Shown here: positions 24,491 through 35,162 of the stretch, piece by piece | Layout: every line of letters starts with the position of its first letter | How positions within the stretch are numbered: position 1 is the stretch's first letter | DNA from: Alligator mississippiensis | Lineage: Eukaryota > Chordata > Crocodylia > Alligatoridae | DNA length: 64,000 nt | Assembly: GCF_030867095.1 (NCBI RefSeq) | Contig: NC_081828.1 | Coordinates: 4,093,501 to 4,157,500 of the forward strand | Direction: 5' to 3' | Notes under the pieces: model-generated | What the model was told of the DNA's origin: nothing | Seen by the model: the letters and a program-made list of their open reading frames with translations, nothing else | Database searches by the model: none | Made by a program: the position numbers and the translations under genes

Positions 24491-25320
24491 GACTTCCACG
24501 CTTGGAGCTGTGGACATCACAGCAAAGGTCTGGCATGCTAATGAAGCAAGATGCTGCTTAAGAAAGCTTATACATCACTGCTTTAGTTACCCTGATTTAG
24601 TTTACCCTGTCCCAGGTGCCTGTTTCCAGGAGGAGCAATGCAGGGTCGGACCAGGAAGGGCTGCAGCATGATCCAGCTCTCCTACCTGATTAACCCTGAT
24701 CAGAGAACCCTAACGAGCCTGTACCGCGATGTTTCCTGTGCTGGCTACACAGAAGACAAACAGAGCAATTGTACTTGGAGGCAGCATCACCCACTTGAGA
24801 AGCACCAAGTTAAGCTGCACGCAGCAGTATTCATCCGGGGATGCTGCCACATTCAAAAAGGTTGTGGTACGGTGTCCTGGCTCTGAAAAGGCTGAGAGCC
24901 ACTGCTCCAAGGGGTTGCAATTTTGGGTGCCCAGACTGAAAGACTAGCAGACTTCTGGCTTGGAAACTGAAACGGTGTAGGGAGGCGGAGGGCTCGGAGA
25001 GCTGGACTTGGCTGATATCTGTCTCCTGACTGCACTGATCAACAGATTGCAGCAAAAGCTTGGTTAAGATGGCAAAGCTACGAGATCTTGTCCTCAACAC
25101 CAAGTTTAGGAAAATCCACGTAACCTCGAAAGACTCCATTTTTCCAGAAAGAGGAGGTCTGAGAGCTGTGGGTGAGCTCTCTTACCCTAGGTAACACCTT
25201 CCATAACTCTGATGAGGGCATGTATGATATAGAAGTACAAGAAAGGCAAATGCTGCTTTGGGAAGATTCACATTCATCTGGGAATTTACCACCACCTGTA
25301 TTAGCATCTACCCTCAAGTC
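24491..25320. other. No gene recognised
   Basis: Unique sequence with short frames only. Confidence 0.4.
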
Positions 25321-25490
25321 ATCGAATCATAGACAATGAGGATTGGCAGGGACTTCAGGAGGTCACATCTAGTCCAACCCCTGCTCCAAGCAGGACCAGC
25401 CCCAACTGCATCATCCCAGCCATGGCTTTGTCTACCCAGGTCTTAAACACCTCCGAGGATGGAGATCCTGCCACCTCTTTAGTAGCCTCA
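25321..25490 (-). mobile_element. CR1 LINE 3' end, ATTCTATG-type tail
   Basis: Begins ATCGAATCATAGACAATGAG, then GGTCACATCTAGTCCAACCC, CTGCTCCAAGCAGGACCAGC and CTCCGAGGATGGAGATCC. It is the mirror of the copies at 7982 and 35770. Confidence 0.85.
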
Positions 25491-26083
25491 GTCAGAGCAT
25501 GTGCCAGCACAAATCCGAATTATGGAAGAGCAACATGTCTATCCAGGGAACGTCAAACAGCTTTGGGGAGAGAAATGGACTGGATTTGGAAAAATACAAG
25601 AACTGTAACTCTGGACGCAGGAGGACCTGTTATGCATCTGTACAGCACCTGTCTCAGTAGATCCTGCACCTCTTGATAGCACCAGAATTGAAGCATATTG
25701 ACTATTAAGTTAGGAAGCTGTAGGGCTGGGGCTGCAGTGCTTACCCAGAAACGACCTACACGTCTGCGTGGCCGTACTCAGAGACAAGGTTTGGTCCAAC
25801 CACAAGCTCATTCAGCTAGGTGAGGACTGCGTGGTAATTAGTAGCTGTGAATACTCCTTGCCACATTTAAATGCATTGCTGAATGCCAGGGAATTGCAAC
25901 TTGGAAAATTGCTCCCAGAGCACAAATATGCCCACGGCTCTCATAGCTATGAACAGACACACATCAGAGTTGTCGGTCGAGATGAAGCACAACCCCTTCC
26001 AGTTTTGCCAGCAGAACAACACCTGGAAGATAAAAGGTTAATAGCTTCAAATGACTGAAGGGACATCGATTATCCATCTTAAT
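25491..26083. other. No gene recognised
   Basis: Unique sequence; a 96-codon frame at 25768-26058 has no recognisable domain or splice context. Confidence 0.4.
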
Positions 26084-26682
26084 TACTTACCTTATTTTCT
26101 CAGATATAACGCGTGCCTATTCCTCCCAAAACAGCTGGGAAAGATTGGGATGCTCATTCAATGTGAGGATCCACATGGGTCTGGAAATTTGGGGAGGGGG
26201 AAGTGATGACAGCACTAATTGCCACAGCTCTGGGAGCCAGGGCAATTAGCCCTGCCACTGCTCCCTCCCTCCCTTCCTGCTCCCACAGCGACCATGTTTC
26301 TGGGCCCATGGGGAGCCCCCCGTCCCCAGCTGGAGCAGGACAGCGTGCAGAGTTGGTCCAGTGTATCAGGTCCTGAACCCAGCACGTGGCTCCATAGCCA
26401 GCGATCAGTGCCAGACTTAGGACATGGCCCTGGAGCCAGGAAGCAGGGTTGGACCCAGCACACAGCCCCAAAGCCAGGTTGCCAGATCATGTCATGCAAC
26501 CCCAGTGTACCAGATCTGGATGCCTCGGCCCATGGCCCCCAGCCCCTAGTAACCCTAGATCTCTGGTACTTACCTATACTCGAAAGTAAGGTTTTTTCTT
26601 CTTCTTTCTCGGGGCCTTCCAAAAATAAGGTGTGTGCTATATCCAGGGACATGTTATATGCAAGAAAATACAGAATATTGTA
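26084..26682. mobile_element. MITE-like element with TTATTTTCTCAGATATAAC ends
   Basis: The left end (ACTTACCTTATTTTCTCAGA, TATAAC) pairs with the right end (GTTATATGCAAGAAAATACA, GAATATTG). A TA dinucleotide occurs at both borders. The interior (about 26200-26560) is GC-rich and non-coding. Single ends of the same family occur at 27417, 37395 and 38190. The superfamily is unassigned; a TA duplication would suit a Tc1/mariner/pogo relative. Confidence 0.5.
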
Positions 26683-26839
26683 CCCACTACTGCAGTATCT
26701 AAGGTCCGAGGATACTGAGGTACATACCTACTCTGTATAACTAAACCCTACTGATCAGAAACAAGTACCTAAATAGCTTTGAGGACCCAGGCATATGAAG
26801 CTCAGTCTTTTGATGCACTTCCCCTTCAAGCAGCCCCGC

Positions 26840-26985
26840 TGAGCCAAGGAAATGCAGTTATCTCCAGTGTGGGAATGGGGAACAGAGCAGCAGAAAGATT
26901 AAGGGACTTGGCCAAGGTCAATGTGAGAAGCCTGTGGCTGAACAGGGGCTTGAACCAGGCATCCCACCTTTGCACACGTTAATCT
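26840..26985 (+). repeat. MIR-type SINE remnant
   Basis: GGGAATGGGGAACAGAGCAG, AAGATTAAGGGACTTGGCCA, AGGTCAATGTGAGAAGCC and GGGGCTTGAACCAGGCATCC follow the MIR core order (GGGGAAACTGAGGC..., AAGTGACTTGCCCAAGGTCA...). Confidence 0.65.
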
Positions 26986-27070
26986 TACCCACTTGCAAAA
27001 ATCCAGCATAGCCTATGAACATCATCAAAGCAAAGTCCTGTCATTGTTTCTGTGAATATTCAGGAGCATA

Positions 27071-27346
27071 TAGGGTTGGGTATTTGACTGGTCAAATAAA
27101 GCTCAGTCAATTGACCAGTCAAATCTTGGTCAAAAACTGTAAAAAAAATTGCCAGTACGTTCAAATAATACACAGAAAAAGGACAACTTTTCCATTAAGA
27201 AATGTGTCAAAAAACAATTAAAAAAAATCATATTTCTTCCAAGAAAACTACAAAAAAGGTAGGATTTATGTACAATTGCTATAATCTTTGACCAGTCAAA
27301 AAATATGCAATATTTGACCGATCAATTGACCATCTTGCCAACCCTA
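27071..27346. mobile_element. hAT-like MITE, TAGGGTTGG ends
   Basis: TAGGGTTGG at the left and CCAACCCTA at the right, with repeated GACTGGTCAAA / TTTGACCAGTC inner arms. Flanks GGAGCATA / GGAGAACA match at 6 of 8, consistent with an aged 8-bp hAT duplication. 276 bp, AT-rich, non-coding. Confidence 0.7.
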
Positions 27347-27354
27347 GGAGAACA

Positions 27355-27480
27355 TGCATGTACACATATGCACACACACACATACACACACGCATGCATG
27401 CATGCACACACGTAGGTACTTACCTTATTTTCTCACATATAATGCACACCTTTTCTTCCACAACCAGCGGGGGGAAAATC
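27355..27480. repeat. (CA)n microsatellite and MITE end
   Basis: Interrupted CA/GCAT repeat at about 27358-27412. It is followed by ACTTACCTTATTTTCTCACA, TATAATGCACACC (27419 on), a left end of the family at 26084. Confidence 0.6.
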
Positions 27481-28688
27481 GGGGTGTGCATTCTAGATCC
27501 ATCCGCCCATCCGTCTGTCCATTCATGCGTCCACTCCTCTCCATTATTTACCAGTCCTTGAAAATATTTGGGGGAAATTCTCAGCTGGTGGAAAACCAGC
27601 ACAAAGCAAACTCTCCTAGATTTACAGCAACGGAGGAGCTGGCCCCTTTAATTCGTTAAGGAACAGGCTCACCATGACTCACCGTGCAGGTTGCTGAATG
27701 GGGTTGTCAGTACACAAAGGTGTCAGAGCCCGGGGGGCTCTTCTTTTTGGCTGGATTACTCAGAGCCTTTATGAAGGAAAAACAGTGCACTGGGGAGAAC
27801 AAAAGTAGAAGATAAAATGTCTCTGTAAGCCAGGTTGGATTCATTCCTCCAAGGCAGCAGAAGCAAACGCCGGCCGTGCCAATGTGTTTGCAGGGCTTGT
27901 CTCTCATACACTGCTCTGGGGGCTGGTTTGGTTGCTGTGTGAGGGCCTCATTGCTGAAAACTGGACTCTTTGCCACCGTTCTGCTCCTTCATTACAGACT
28001 AACTTCCTTTTATAGCATGGAGCATACCCTACCCCCTTGGCTCCTAAAGAGAGAGCGCTGTCACCTAGGAATGGAGAGCCAGATCGAGAACCATTTTGGC
28101 TTTGAAGGTACAGGGAGCTAACTACCTTGTCCAGAGGTTTTCCTTTGAATGGAAAAAACTCCAAGACTCCCTTACTGCTGTATGGACTCTATGGGGACTA
28201 TGCGGTGCTGTCCTTTTATCCCCCACAAAAGGACAACAAAGGGGCAACCATGGTTAGACAAGGCCCTGGAATAAAAGAGAACTCGCCTCTCTCTTCTTAA
28301 GAGCAGCTCTTTATTGGAAAGTTCACATTCAGATCAGGCAATGGCAATGCAAAAATGTACTCATACCTGGGAGGAGAGATGCAGGCTGGTTTCCAAGATC
28401 TCCGAGTTTTTGCTGGCTGTTCAGTTCCCCAACCCTCACCAGGTTCACAATCATAAATATAAATCATTAATGACATGCATCTATCTAACCGTTGAATGGG
28501 TGTATGTTAATAAAAGAGGCTGGTTGTCTAGACCACCCCCCTCCAGTGAAGTGAAAGAATTAATGATAGAGCTCCACTTTCATTGCTTAACAACCTTTTA
28601 GCTGGGATGGTCTTTAGAGATTATCAGTTAGGTTTCCACTCAACACTGAGTGCCGGTCCTTATGGTAATGGGTTTTAATTACAGTCAT
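27481..28688. other. No gene recognised
   Basis: Unique sequence. Short CCAT/CCGT-type repeat near 27498-27535. No exon supported. Confidence 0.4.
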
Positions 28689-28893
28689 AATGGTCATAAG
28701 CTCCTAGAAGAAGATTTCAGACTGGATGCAATGGTCATAAACTGCTAGAAGAAGGTTTCGGACTGGATGCAATGGTCATAAACTGCTAGAAGAAGGTTTC
28801 GGACTGGATGCAATGGTCATAAACTGCTAGAAGAAGGTTTCGGACTGGATGCAATGGTCATAAACTCCTAGAAGAAGGTTTCAGACTGGATAT
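28689..28893 (+). repeat. Tandem repeat, 41 bp x 5, inside a CR1
   Basis: Units start at 28689, 28730, 28771, 28812 and 28853 (AATGGTCATAAACTGCTAGA...GGACTGGATGC). Units 2-4 are identical; units 1 and 5 differ by a few bases. The unit is a piece of the CR1 3' region, which continues directly at 28894. Confidence 0.9.
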
Positions 28894-29123
28894 AAAGAAA
28901 AAACTTCTTCACGGTTCATGTGAGCAAGCTCTGGAATAGGCTCCCAGCGGTGGTGGTGCCGGCACCTACCCTGGAGATCTTCAAAAGGAGACTGGACACA
29001 CACCTTGCTGGAATTATTTGACCCCTGCAGTCTTTCCTGCCCAGAGCGGGGGGGGGGGGGGGGGGAGCTGGACGCAATGATATCCCGAAGTCCCTTCCAG
29101 CCCTAAACTTCGGTGAGTCCATG
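28894..29123 (+). mobile_element. CR1 LINE 3' end with poly-G tract
   Basis: AAACTTCTTCACGGTTCATG, CTGGAATAGGCTCCCAGCGG, CTTCAAAAGGAGACTGGACA and CTTCCAGCCCTAAACTTCGG are CR1 3' landmarks. It contains a long G run (about 29049-29066), an expansion of the GCAGGGGG motif normally found here. Confidence 0.8.
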
Positions 29124-30160
29124 AATTACTTTGTTCCTGTTATTCTGGTCAAACACTTTGTCAGTCTTTTCCTATTGGAATCAGCAGATACATGGAAGTA
29201 GGCCCTGCAACCTGTCTTTGCACAAGGTTAGCCTAGCATTTCTGCAGTTTCTGTGACACATTTACAGTGCCCAAGTGCAACGGAGGACGTATACAAGATG
29301 AAGGCATTTATATCAAAGTTTCTAAAGTGTTCCTTACGCAGTGCCATACCCCAAGGAAAGTCAGTTGGAGAAGATCACTCCCTCCTGTAACATGTTCAAG
29401 TAGGACATCCCACCCAGGAAAATGGCATGAATAATACAAAGCAGGATCCCTGAATTCATCCCTGTTTATCTCCAGTCTTCACTCTCACTGAGCACCAAAA
29501 TAAGAGGGAAATGGCTCCTGCCCTAACGAGCAGGCTACGTGGAATAGACATTGCCATTTACTTAGCTTAATATTTAACCAGCGTTCTCCTGGGGGTGAGA
29601 GACTCACCCTGCGGCACTTGGAGACAGGCTTCGAGTTAGGACTAAGGTCAACACAGCTGTAAGCAGAAAAGGATCAAGGAAAGGCATCTGGGAATCTCAA
29701 GGCTGTTCCTTTCTTGCCTTGCCTGGTTTTGAAAAGCAACATCCTTCCAAGAAGTTTTCTTTGGCTTTGTTCGTACCATTTGACCAACCTAGCTGGAGTC
29801 TCCTCCGAGAGCTCATTTCACAGCCCTTCCTGCAGCTGTAATGCCTGGGAAGGAGAGATTTCCTTCCATCCAAAGTCATTTCTCTGGGCGCAGAAGAGAA
29901 GCTCTCGACTAGGTAAGCCTCCAGCCTCTCCAATCTCTCTTTTCTCCACATCCACCGCCTCTCTCCATCTCTGGGCTGAGCACAGGAACAAAATACAAAG
30001 CAGATAATATCTCTCCACTCATTTGCACATACACAAAACATACCACCTTCATACTCACAGCCTTAAAATATTCATCTTTATGCCTCCCCCCTGCCTGCAG
30101 GTCTAAACACATACCATATTAATATAGGCCCATTCACTTAGACAGGAAACTGGGAAGGTT
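29124..30160. other. No gene recognised
   Basis: Unique sequence; frames near 29700-30040 lack domains. Confidence 0.4.
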
Positions 30161-30239
30161 AGTACTTTATTAAATACTTTAAGTCGTTAATAAAGTACTC
30201 AGAGTAGACTCCTGTACTTTAAGTACTTAATAAAGTCCT
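30161..30239. repeat. TTAATAAAGTACT inverted/direct repeat cluster
   Basis: AGTACTTTATTAA (30161-30173) pairs perfectly with TTAATAAAGTACT (30187-30199). GTACTTTAAGTAC (30214-30226) is itself a palindrome, and TTAATAAAGTCCT follows. The same AATAAAGTACTAAC motif occurs in the MITE at 21839. Confidence 0.75.
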
Positions 30240-30484
30240 AGGGTTTTTCGATAAGGTCTCAGCTATGCTGGCCTCTTTAGGCACCATTGCTTAATTATGT
30301 GGGATAACACGAGTTTTCTTTGATCATGGATGCTATGCTGAATAAACATGCAGCCTTACAAAAACGCACACATGCTCCCATGCATATAGTCCTATATGGC
30401 TTATTTCTCCTGTTACCCAAAGCCTAAGATTGCAATTGCCTAATACTTTGTACTTTCTCCAGTGATCCTCAAAGGGCGGACTCT

Positions 30485-30605
30485 ACTAGACCTATGGGGA
30501 AATGGAGGCAGACAGCTGTGAAGTGAACAGACAGAAGCTATAGGATAACTCAGTGTCAGACCTGGGCTTAGTCCACAGGAGTTCCCAGCTCCCACCCCCT
30601 CTTAA
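30485..30605 (+). repeat. MIR-type SINE remnant
   Basis: GGGGAAATGGAGGCAGACAG, AAGTGAACAGACAGAAGC, AGTGTCAGACCTGGGCTTAG and GGAGTTCCCAGCTCCC follow the MIR order. Confidence 0.6.
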
Positions 30606-31034
30606 AACCACGAGACTCAGTGTCTGCTCAGAAAAGAAGCCCAGAATCTCTTGTGAAGGGATCACGTAGGATATAAGGACATGAACCTTGCCTAAAAATA
30701 CCTAATATACCTCCCCGCTGATGCCAGTGGAGTTGCTACATGCAAGTCAGGGCAGAATTCAATCCATAATATACATACCTTGACTCAACTGAAAAAACAA
30801 GGACCCAACTGCAACTGCTGTAGGCGACTCCCCAGCGATCACCACGAACCAGCCTGTGCCAGATAACGTATTTGATGGCTATTTCTATAGAAAGGATGAC
30901 ACCTCCGGCCTTCCAGTGTGGAGAGCTAATCTCCATCTCCCTCTCAATCATTTGCTGTGACCCCAAAAGCATCCTGAGAAAGCTTGCCTTCTGGCAGGTG
31001 TTAGTTCCAGATAGGAAATGAATAACGCCACTGT

Positions 31035-31282
31035 GGGCACATCTACACGTTCAATAATGCAACTTAGATGCTGCACATTTAGTTTAGTACTTGGTTAATA
31101 AGGTGCTAACTAAATGTGCAGTACCTAGAGTTACTGTGCAGTAGCACCAGTGAACGGTTATTTAGTGATGCTTCAGCCTAATAACACGGCGCAGTCGGCT
31201 ACTAGCACAGTTTGTGCTGTGACCCACTACTGCACCGTGTTATTAGGCTAATGCGCAGTAAGTGTCTCATGTAGACGTGCCC
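31035..31282. mobile_element. MITE, copy C of the GTCTACAYG family (best preserved)
   Basis: 248 bp from GGGCACATCTACACG to ATGTAGACGTGCCC, near-perfect inverted ends. TGT flanks both sides (31032-31034, 31283-31285), as for copy A. The interior is collinear with copy B. An inner inverted pair (CCTAATAACACGGCGCAGT with ACTGCACCGTGTTATTAGG) lies in the right half. Non-coding; it would need a transposase in trans. The crocodilian MITE family called Chompy comes to mind, but I could not verify this. Confidence 0.8.
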
Positions 31283-33701
31283 TGTGTATGGCACAGTTGG
31301 AGAAACAAATTGCTCTCGCTACAAAGACACAACCAACCCCAATGGCATGAGAAGAGATTTAAGAAGAACTGAAACAGCACATTCCAGCAAAAAAGTCACC
31401 AAGAGCTATTTTTAATAGGTCTCTCTTCACATTACACAGAAAGAATAACAACAATAATCATAATAAAAGTCAACCTTTACACCACCACCAACAAAAAAAA
31501 AAAATCGGACTTTCATCACAAGAAAAAACTGCAAAAAGTGCAAGAAGGATGCACAGAGTTGCACGTTATTTATTCACAGCCAATCACGGAGGCAGACAGA
31601 TGGGGAAAACTGAAAAAGCAGGACATCACCACATCAGGAGAACACCCCCACCTCTATCCCACATCATGTCTAGGAGGGTGGCATTGCCATACCCACCGCT
31701 CAGGGGAAGGCAGCAGAAACAGGCAGTTTGTTAACACGCGGATACCTCATTGTTACCCTGGGCCCACACCTCACCCGTGTGTTGCTTCCACCAGTCACCC
31801 TTTGTCTTACCTGGATGGAAATCTCTTTGAACCACATTCAGGGTACACAAGGTCCCCCAGTTCCTGATGTGGACCTCTGCATGGTACAGCAATATCACTG
31901 AACAGTAATAATCCAAGTTAACCCTCAAAGTACTCATCCTTTTCCTGCTCCCATCAATGGAAGTTTTGTCCATGGGATTCAGGCGCTCATTGGCCAACAT
32001 GCCGCCACCCCTACCATCATCACCTTGCCCTGCTCATGAATGGTCATGATGGAGAGTGATTTCATTGAACAAATTCCCAGAAGATCATCGGTGATTTGTA
32101 ACGCGAGTTGGGGGCCATCCTCTACTAGCCAATGTTAGCATTTGTTAGCCCAAACAGCTGTGGAAAGAAATCCTAGCGACAACCAATGAATGACAACCAC
32201 CAGCAGGTAGTTATCCAAGTTATCCTGGTTATCCAAGACCAGATAAGCAGGACCCTGGAGACCCAGCTGAGGGCACGGAGCAATTTTGCCTTCTTGAAGG
32301 CCTGAACACATGAGAAAGTTACACCGGTGCAATCAACACAAGTGTTTTTGTCGCATAACTTAGACCCATTTCATCAGTCTCATGAGATTTGGTGGGGTTC
32401 CTCCCTCTCTTTAAACTCCCGCCTCCTGGAGTCATGTGAACGGGTGAGGCCCTCTGTTTTCTTGTTAGCACAGCGGGTCTAGATACTCCTCTGGGTTGTG
32501 GGGAAAAGGCCTGACAGCATGTCCCCTCCAAAAGAAGGTCAGTAACCTGAGTCTGACACCATTTGTCAGCACAAAGAAGCAAGCAAAAAAATGCACATTT
32601 GATTTCTAGGCCCGCTTTGGATTTGTGGGGGCTTGGCTCACGGTTTATGAGCACCTGGGGCTAGCAACAAGCCAACGGAGCTTGTAGCCCCAAGACCTGC
32701 CCTTTCAACCACACTTCAGGCCCTTTCATGCAGGGCTCCCTGGTGTTGGCTGCCTCCTCTCCACCGTGCCCCATCCATCTCCCAGAAGAGCCAGCTGCAA
32801 GGAGCAGAGATGAATGCTCTTGATGGCGGTATTAATATCCATTGCTGAAAGGCCAGCTGTGCATGAGGGAGGCAGGCTGCATAGCAGCTCCTCAGCTCTA
32901 CATCTCGCCCAACTACAAGACGGCCCCATCCCTACACCCCTGGAGTCTGGAGCACCCAGAATGAGGAGGGAGCCTTTCACGCACAGCAGCGAACAACACT
33001 GACCTCTTTTCCAGAGCATCAAAGGCCTCTCCAGGACTTTATACTCCATGCCCTTCCCCCTCTATCTCACAATACCCCAACGACTTCACCAAGGGACATA
33101 TGGCGCTTCCTACGTCCTTTACAACTTACAGCCAAGCAACAGGACCGATGGCCGCTCGCTGCAAGGTAAAAGAAATCCTGTCATCACCTTTTAGCTCCAC
33201 TGGCCTGTTTCATGATTAGAACCAAAAGGTAATTTTCCCCTCCCAAATAAAAGCTGACTCAAAGCTCAATCTGCACCCCAGCAGGTGCCACGTAGCATCT
33301 AATTCTGATCCGCTGCTACTCCTCCATGTGGCCTCTTCACACCTAAATCAGCACATAGTCATTTCCTCTCCCATTTTATCTGTGGGCTGTCCCGGTGCTA
33401 GTCTTCCTTTCAGCCCATTTTAATCACCCCCCTGCTGTCCCTCTGCATTTGAGCACAACTGACCTTCCAAGATGCATGGTTTACCAGTATCACAACCGAG
33501 ACCCACGGCTGAATGATCAGAGAGGAAAAATGACCCATGTTCTTTGCCTCACAACAGACCTGCGGGAGGTGAAAAATCACAAAGAGAAAGGCAAGGTTTG
33601 GAAAGGATCAAAAAACATGGAAATTAAATTTTGTGTTGCATTTGCATTTGCATTAGAGTAAATTGCCCCCCAAAGAAGTCCAACCCCAAAGCTCTGTATG
33701 T
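31283..33701. other. No gene recognised; possible distal 3' flank of the transmembrane gene
   Basis: No transposon is recognised over about 2.4 kb apart from an A-rich run near 31494-31505. The repeat-poor character may reflect 3' UTR or regulatory sequence of the minus-strand gene, but nothing specific is seen. Confidence 0.35.
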
Positions 33702-33913
33702 ATCCAGTTACTGGGTGATATCGATTTCTAATTACCGCCGTGTCGGTCTTTTTATTGCATTAAACAATGGTATCATTTCCAAAGAGAAAGAGCCATCGGC
33801 ACTCCGCGGCCCTGAATTCTAGCTACTGAGTTATCATTTCTTTAAAAAACCATTAAATAAATGAATTCATTCGAAAAACATTAGAAAGATCCGTAATTGC
33901 CCAGTAACTGGAT
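33702..33913. repeat. Inverted repeat (14-bp perfect arms, 184-bp spacer) in the putative 3' UTR
   Basis: ATCCAGTTACTGGG at 33702-33715 is the exact reverse complement of 33900-33913. Weaker pairing continues inward for another 15 or so bases. It lies 245-460 bases beyond the stop codon, in sequence free of recognisable transposons. In a minus-strand transcript it could fold as a long stem. It could also be a decayed MITE or a conserved non-coding element. Confidence 0.6.
33751..33756 (-). promoter_or_regulatory. Candidate polyadenylation signal AATAAA
   Basis: TTTATT on the plus strand gives AATAAA on the minus strand, about 400 bases past the stop of the transmembrane gene. No clear GU-rich downstream element is seen, so actual use is uncertain. 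An ATTAAA variant occurs further on, near 33417. Confidence 0.3.
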
Positions 33914-34157
33914 GGCAGTGATTCCCTAGCCGTCGCTTTTTCTTTGTGAAGCCCGTTAAACACACACATCCCCCTCCAGAAAACACTTGCATTCTCCTAT
34001 TTGCTATTTTCCACGTCCCCCCCCTTCCCTTTCTCGATGCGCTCTAAGAGGCCAACAGCACATCTGCTAGCCACTCAGGAGCAGAGTTCAGATGCCCTCC
34101 CCATAGCTGCATCCTTCTGACCACAGCACGCCTGGTAACGTGCACGCCGACTCGGTT

Positions 34158-34706
34158 TTAGGATGTGACGAGGTCTCTGGGCAAGTTAAGCTGTATGGAG
34201 TCCCCCCCTGCTGTGTATTTTGCTGCCGGCCCGTTGCCCTCCATTGTGAAGAGTTTGCAGGTCTTAGAGGTCTCATGGACGGGCGTGGACTTTTTGGAGG
34301 ACACTGGAGAGCTGGTGGGGCTCAGTTGGACAGCAGTGGTGTCTTGGACGGTGTGCTCACTCGTTTCGATCTCAAAAGCCGTGCTGCCGGGTTTGATGAG
34401 CCCCATGTTGGAGCCTGGCTTGGATTTCCTTGCTCCGTGAGCGGGAGGTCTCCGGCTACAGATGCAGCACGCCCCAAAGAAGGTGAAGGCCACCACCAGC
34501 AAGATGGGTCCAATGATGATGGGAGGGTTGTTCACGGGCAGGAAGGTCCCGAAAGCAAACGCTCCCACCAGGGTGATGTTGATTCCCGCCAGCATGATGC
34601 AAAGTCCGCAGGCGCAGCAGAGCGCAGGGGAAGGGAGCCCCTGAGGACGGGTTTTTTTCTGGCTGGGTTTCTTGGGCAAAGAAGTGCTGCTCTTTTCACC
34701 AAACAT
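34158..34706 (-). CDS. Small two-pass transmembrane protein, 182 aa (coding exon)
   Basis: The frame starts MFGEKSSTSLPKKPSQKK and ends LNLPRDLVTS before a TAA. Residues 1-28 are Lys/Arg-rich. Segment 29-53 is hydrophobic with a Cys cluster (C30, C31, C33, C36) and the motif GINITLVGAFAF. A short proline/asparagine loop (about 56-62) follows. A second hydrophobic segment (63-83, starting IIIGPILLVVAF) ends in CCICSRR. Residues 84-182 form a Ser/Thr-rich polar tail. The juxtamembrane Cys next to basic residues suggest S-acylation and both ends in the cytosol (inference). The start has A at -3, and with the proposed upstream exon an in-frame TGA precedes it with no earlier ATG. Topology recalls small two-pass families such as TMEM200, TMEM100 and TMEM275. 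The GLPSPALCCACGLC segment makes TMEM275 my favoured but unverified candidate, so no symbol is given. Function unknown. Confidence 0.85.
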   Translation of the reverse strand: MFGEKSSTSLPKKPSQKKTRPQGLPSPALCCACGLCIMLAGINITLVGAFAFGTFLPVNNPPIIIGPILLVVAFTFFGACCICSRRPPAHGARKSKPGSNMGLIKPGSTAFEIETSEHTVQDTTAVQLSPTSSPVSSKKSTPVHETSKTCKLFTMEGNGPAAKYTAGGDSIQLNLPRDLVTS

Positions 34707-34812
34707 GTTGAGCCGTGTCTTCAAGAGGACCTCACTCCTTACAGCTGACGCATGGCATCGGCGAGGCAACGCCTTCTCTTGGACTTCCCTGAAAAACCAG
34801 AGAAGCAAAAAA
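34707..34812 (-). promoter_or_regulatory. 5' UTR part of the coding exon and its 3' splice site
   Basis: On the minus strand a pyrimidine-rich tract (CTTTTTTGCTTCTCTGGTTTTTCAG) runs into AG at 34790-34789. The exon would begin at 34788 with GGAAGTCC. Bases 34788-34707 are open in the coding frame but contain no ATG, so they are read as 5' UTR. A possible branch-point sequence (CAGTGAC) lies further upstream. Confidence 0.7.
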
Positions 34813-35162
34813 GAGTGTCACTGAATAACTATCACTGCATTGTGCTGGTACTCAGAGACCCCCTTCCTGGGGGATAAATCGGGGACCCCCTTCTTGACAT
34901 CCCTTGACCGTCACGATGCCCACTCAGAGCTCAACAGCATCCAGGGCACTGATGTGCTACTTACCTGCTGGCCAGTACCATCGCAGGGAACATTTCCTAC
35001 CTCTCATATGTGGCTTTTGTGAATGAGCTATTGAGAAGCAAGCACCCCACACCCCCTGCAGCACCATACCCCAAACCCCGAGCTGAAGCAATGAAACTGA
35101 GCTAGGGCACAAAGCACCCTGCTGATGCCCTCAAGTAGGCCAGGAACAGAGATTTCCAGTGG

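Noticed and set aside
26219-26740. 173-codon plus-strand frame
   Set aside because: Lies in the GC-rich core of a MITE-like element; Pro/Ser/Gly-rich low-information translation.
28689-28893. Regular 41-bp repeat as a CRISPR array
   Set aside because: The units are contiguous with no unique spacers, derive from CR1, and the genome is vertebrate.
34140-34748. 202-codon plus-strand frame antisense to the transmembrane gene
   Set aside because: A shadow of the minus-strand exon. It lacks membrane or domain signatures and splice context, while the minus-strand frame has both.
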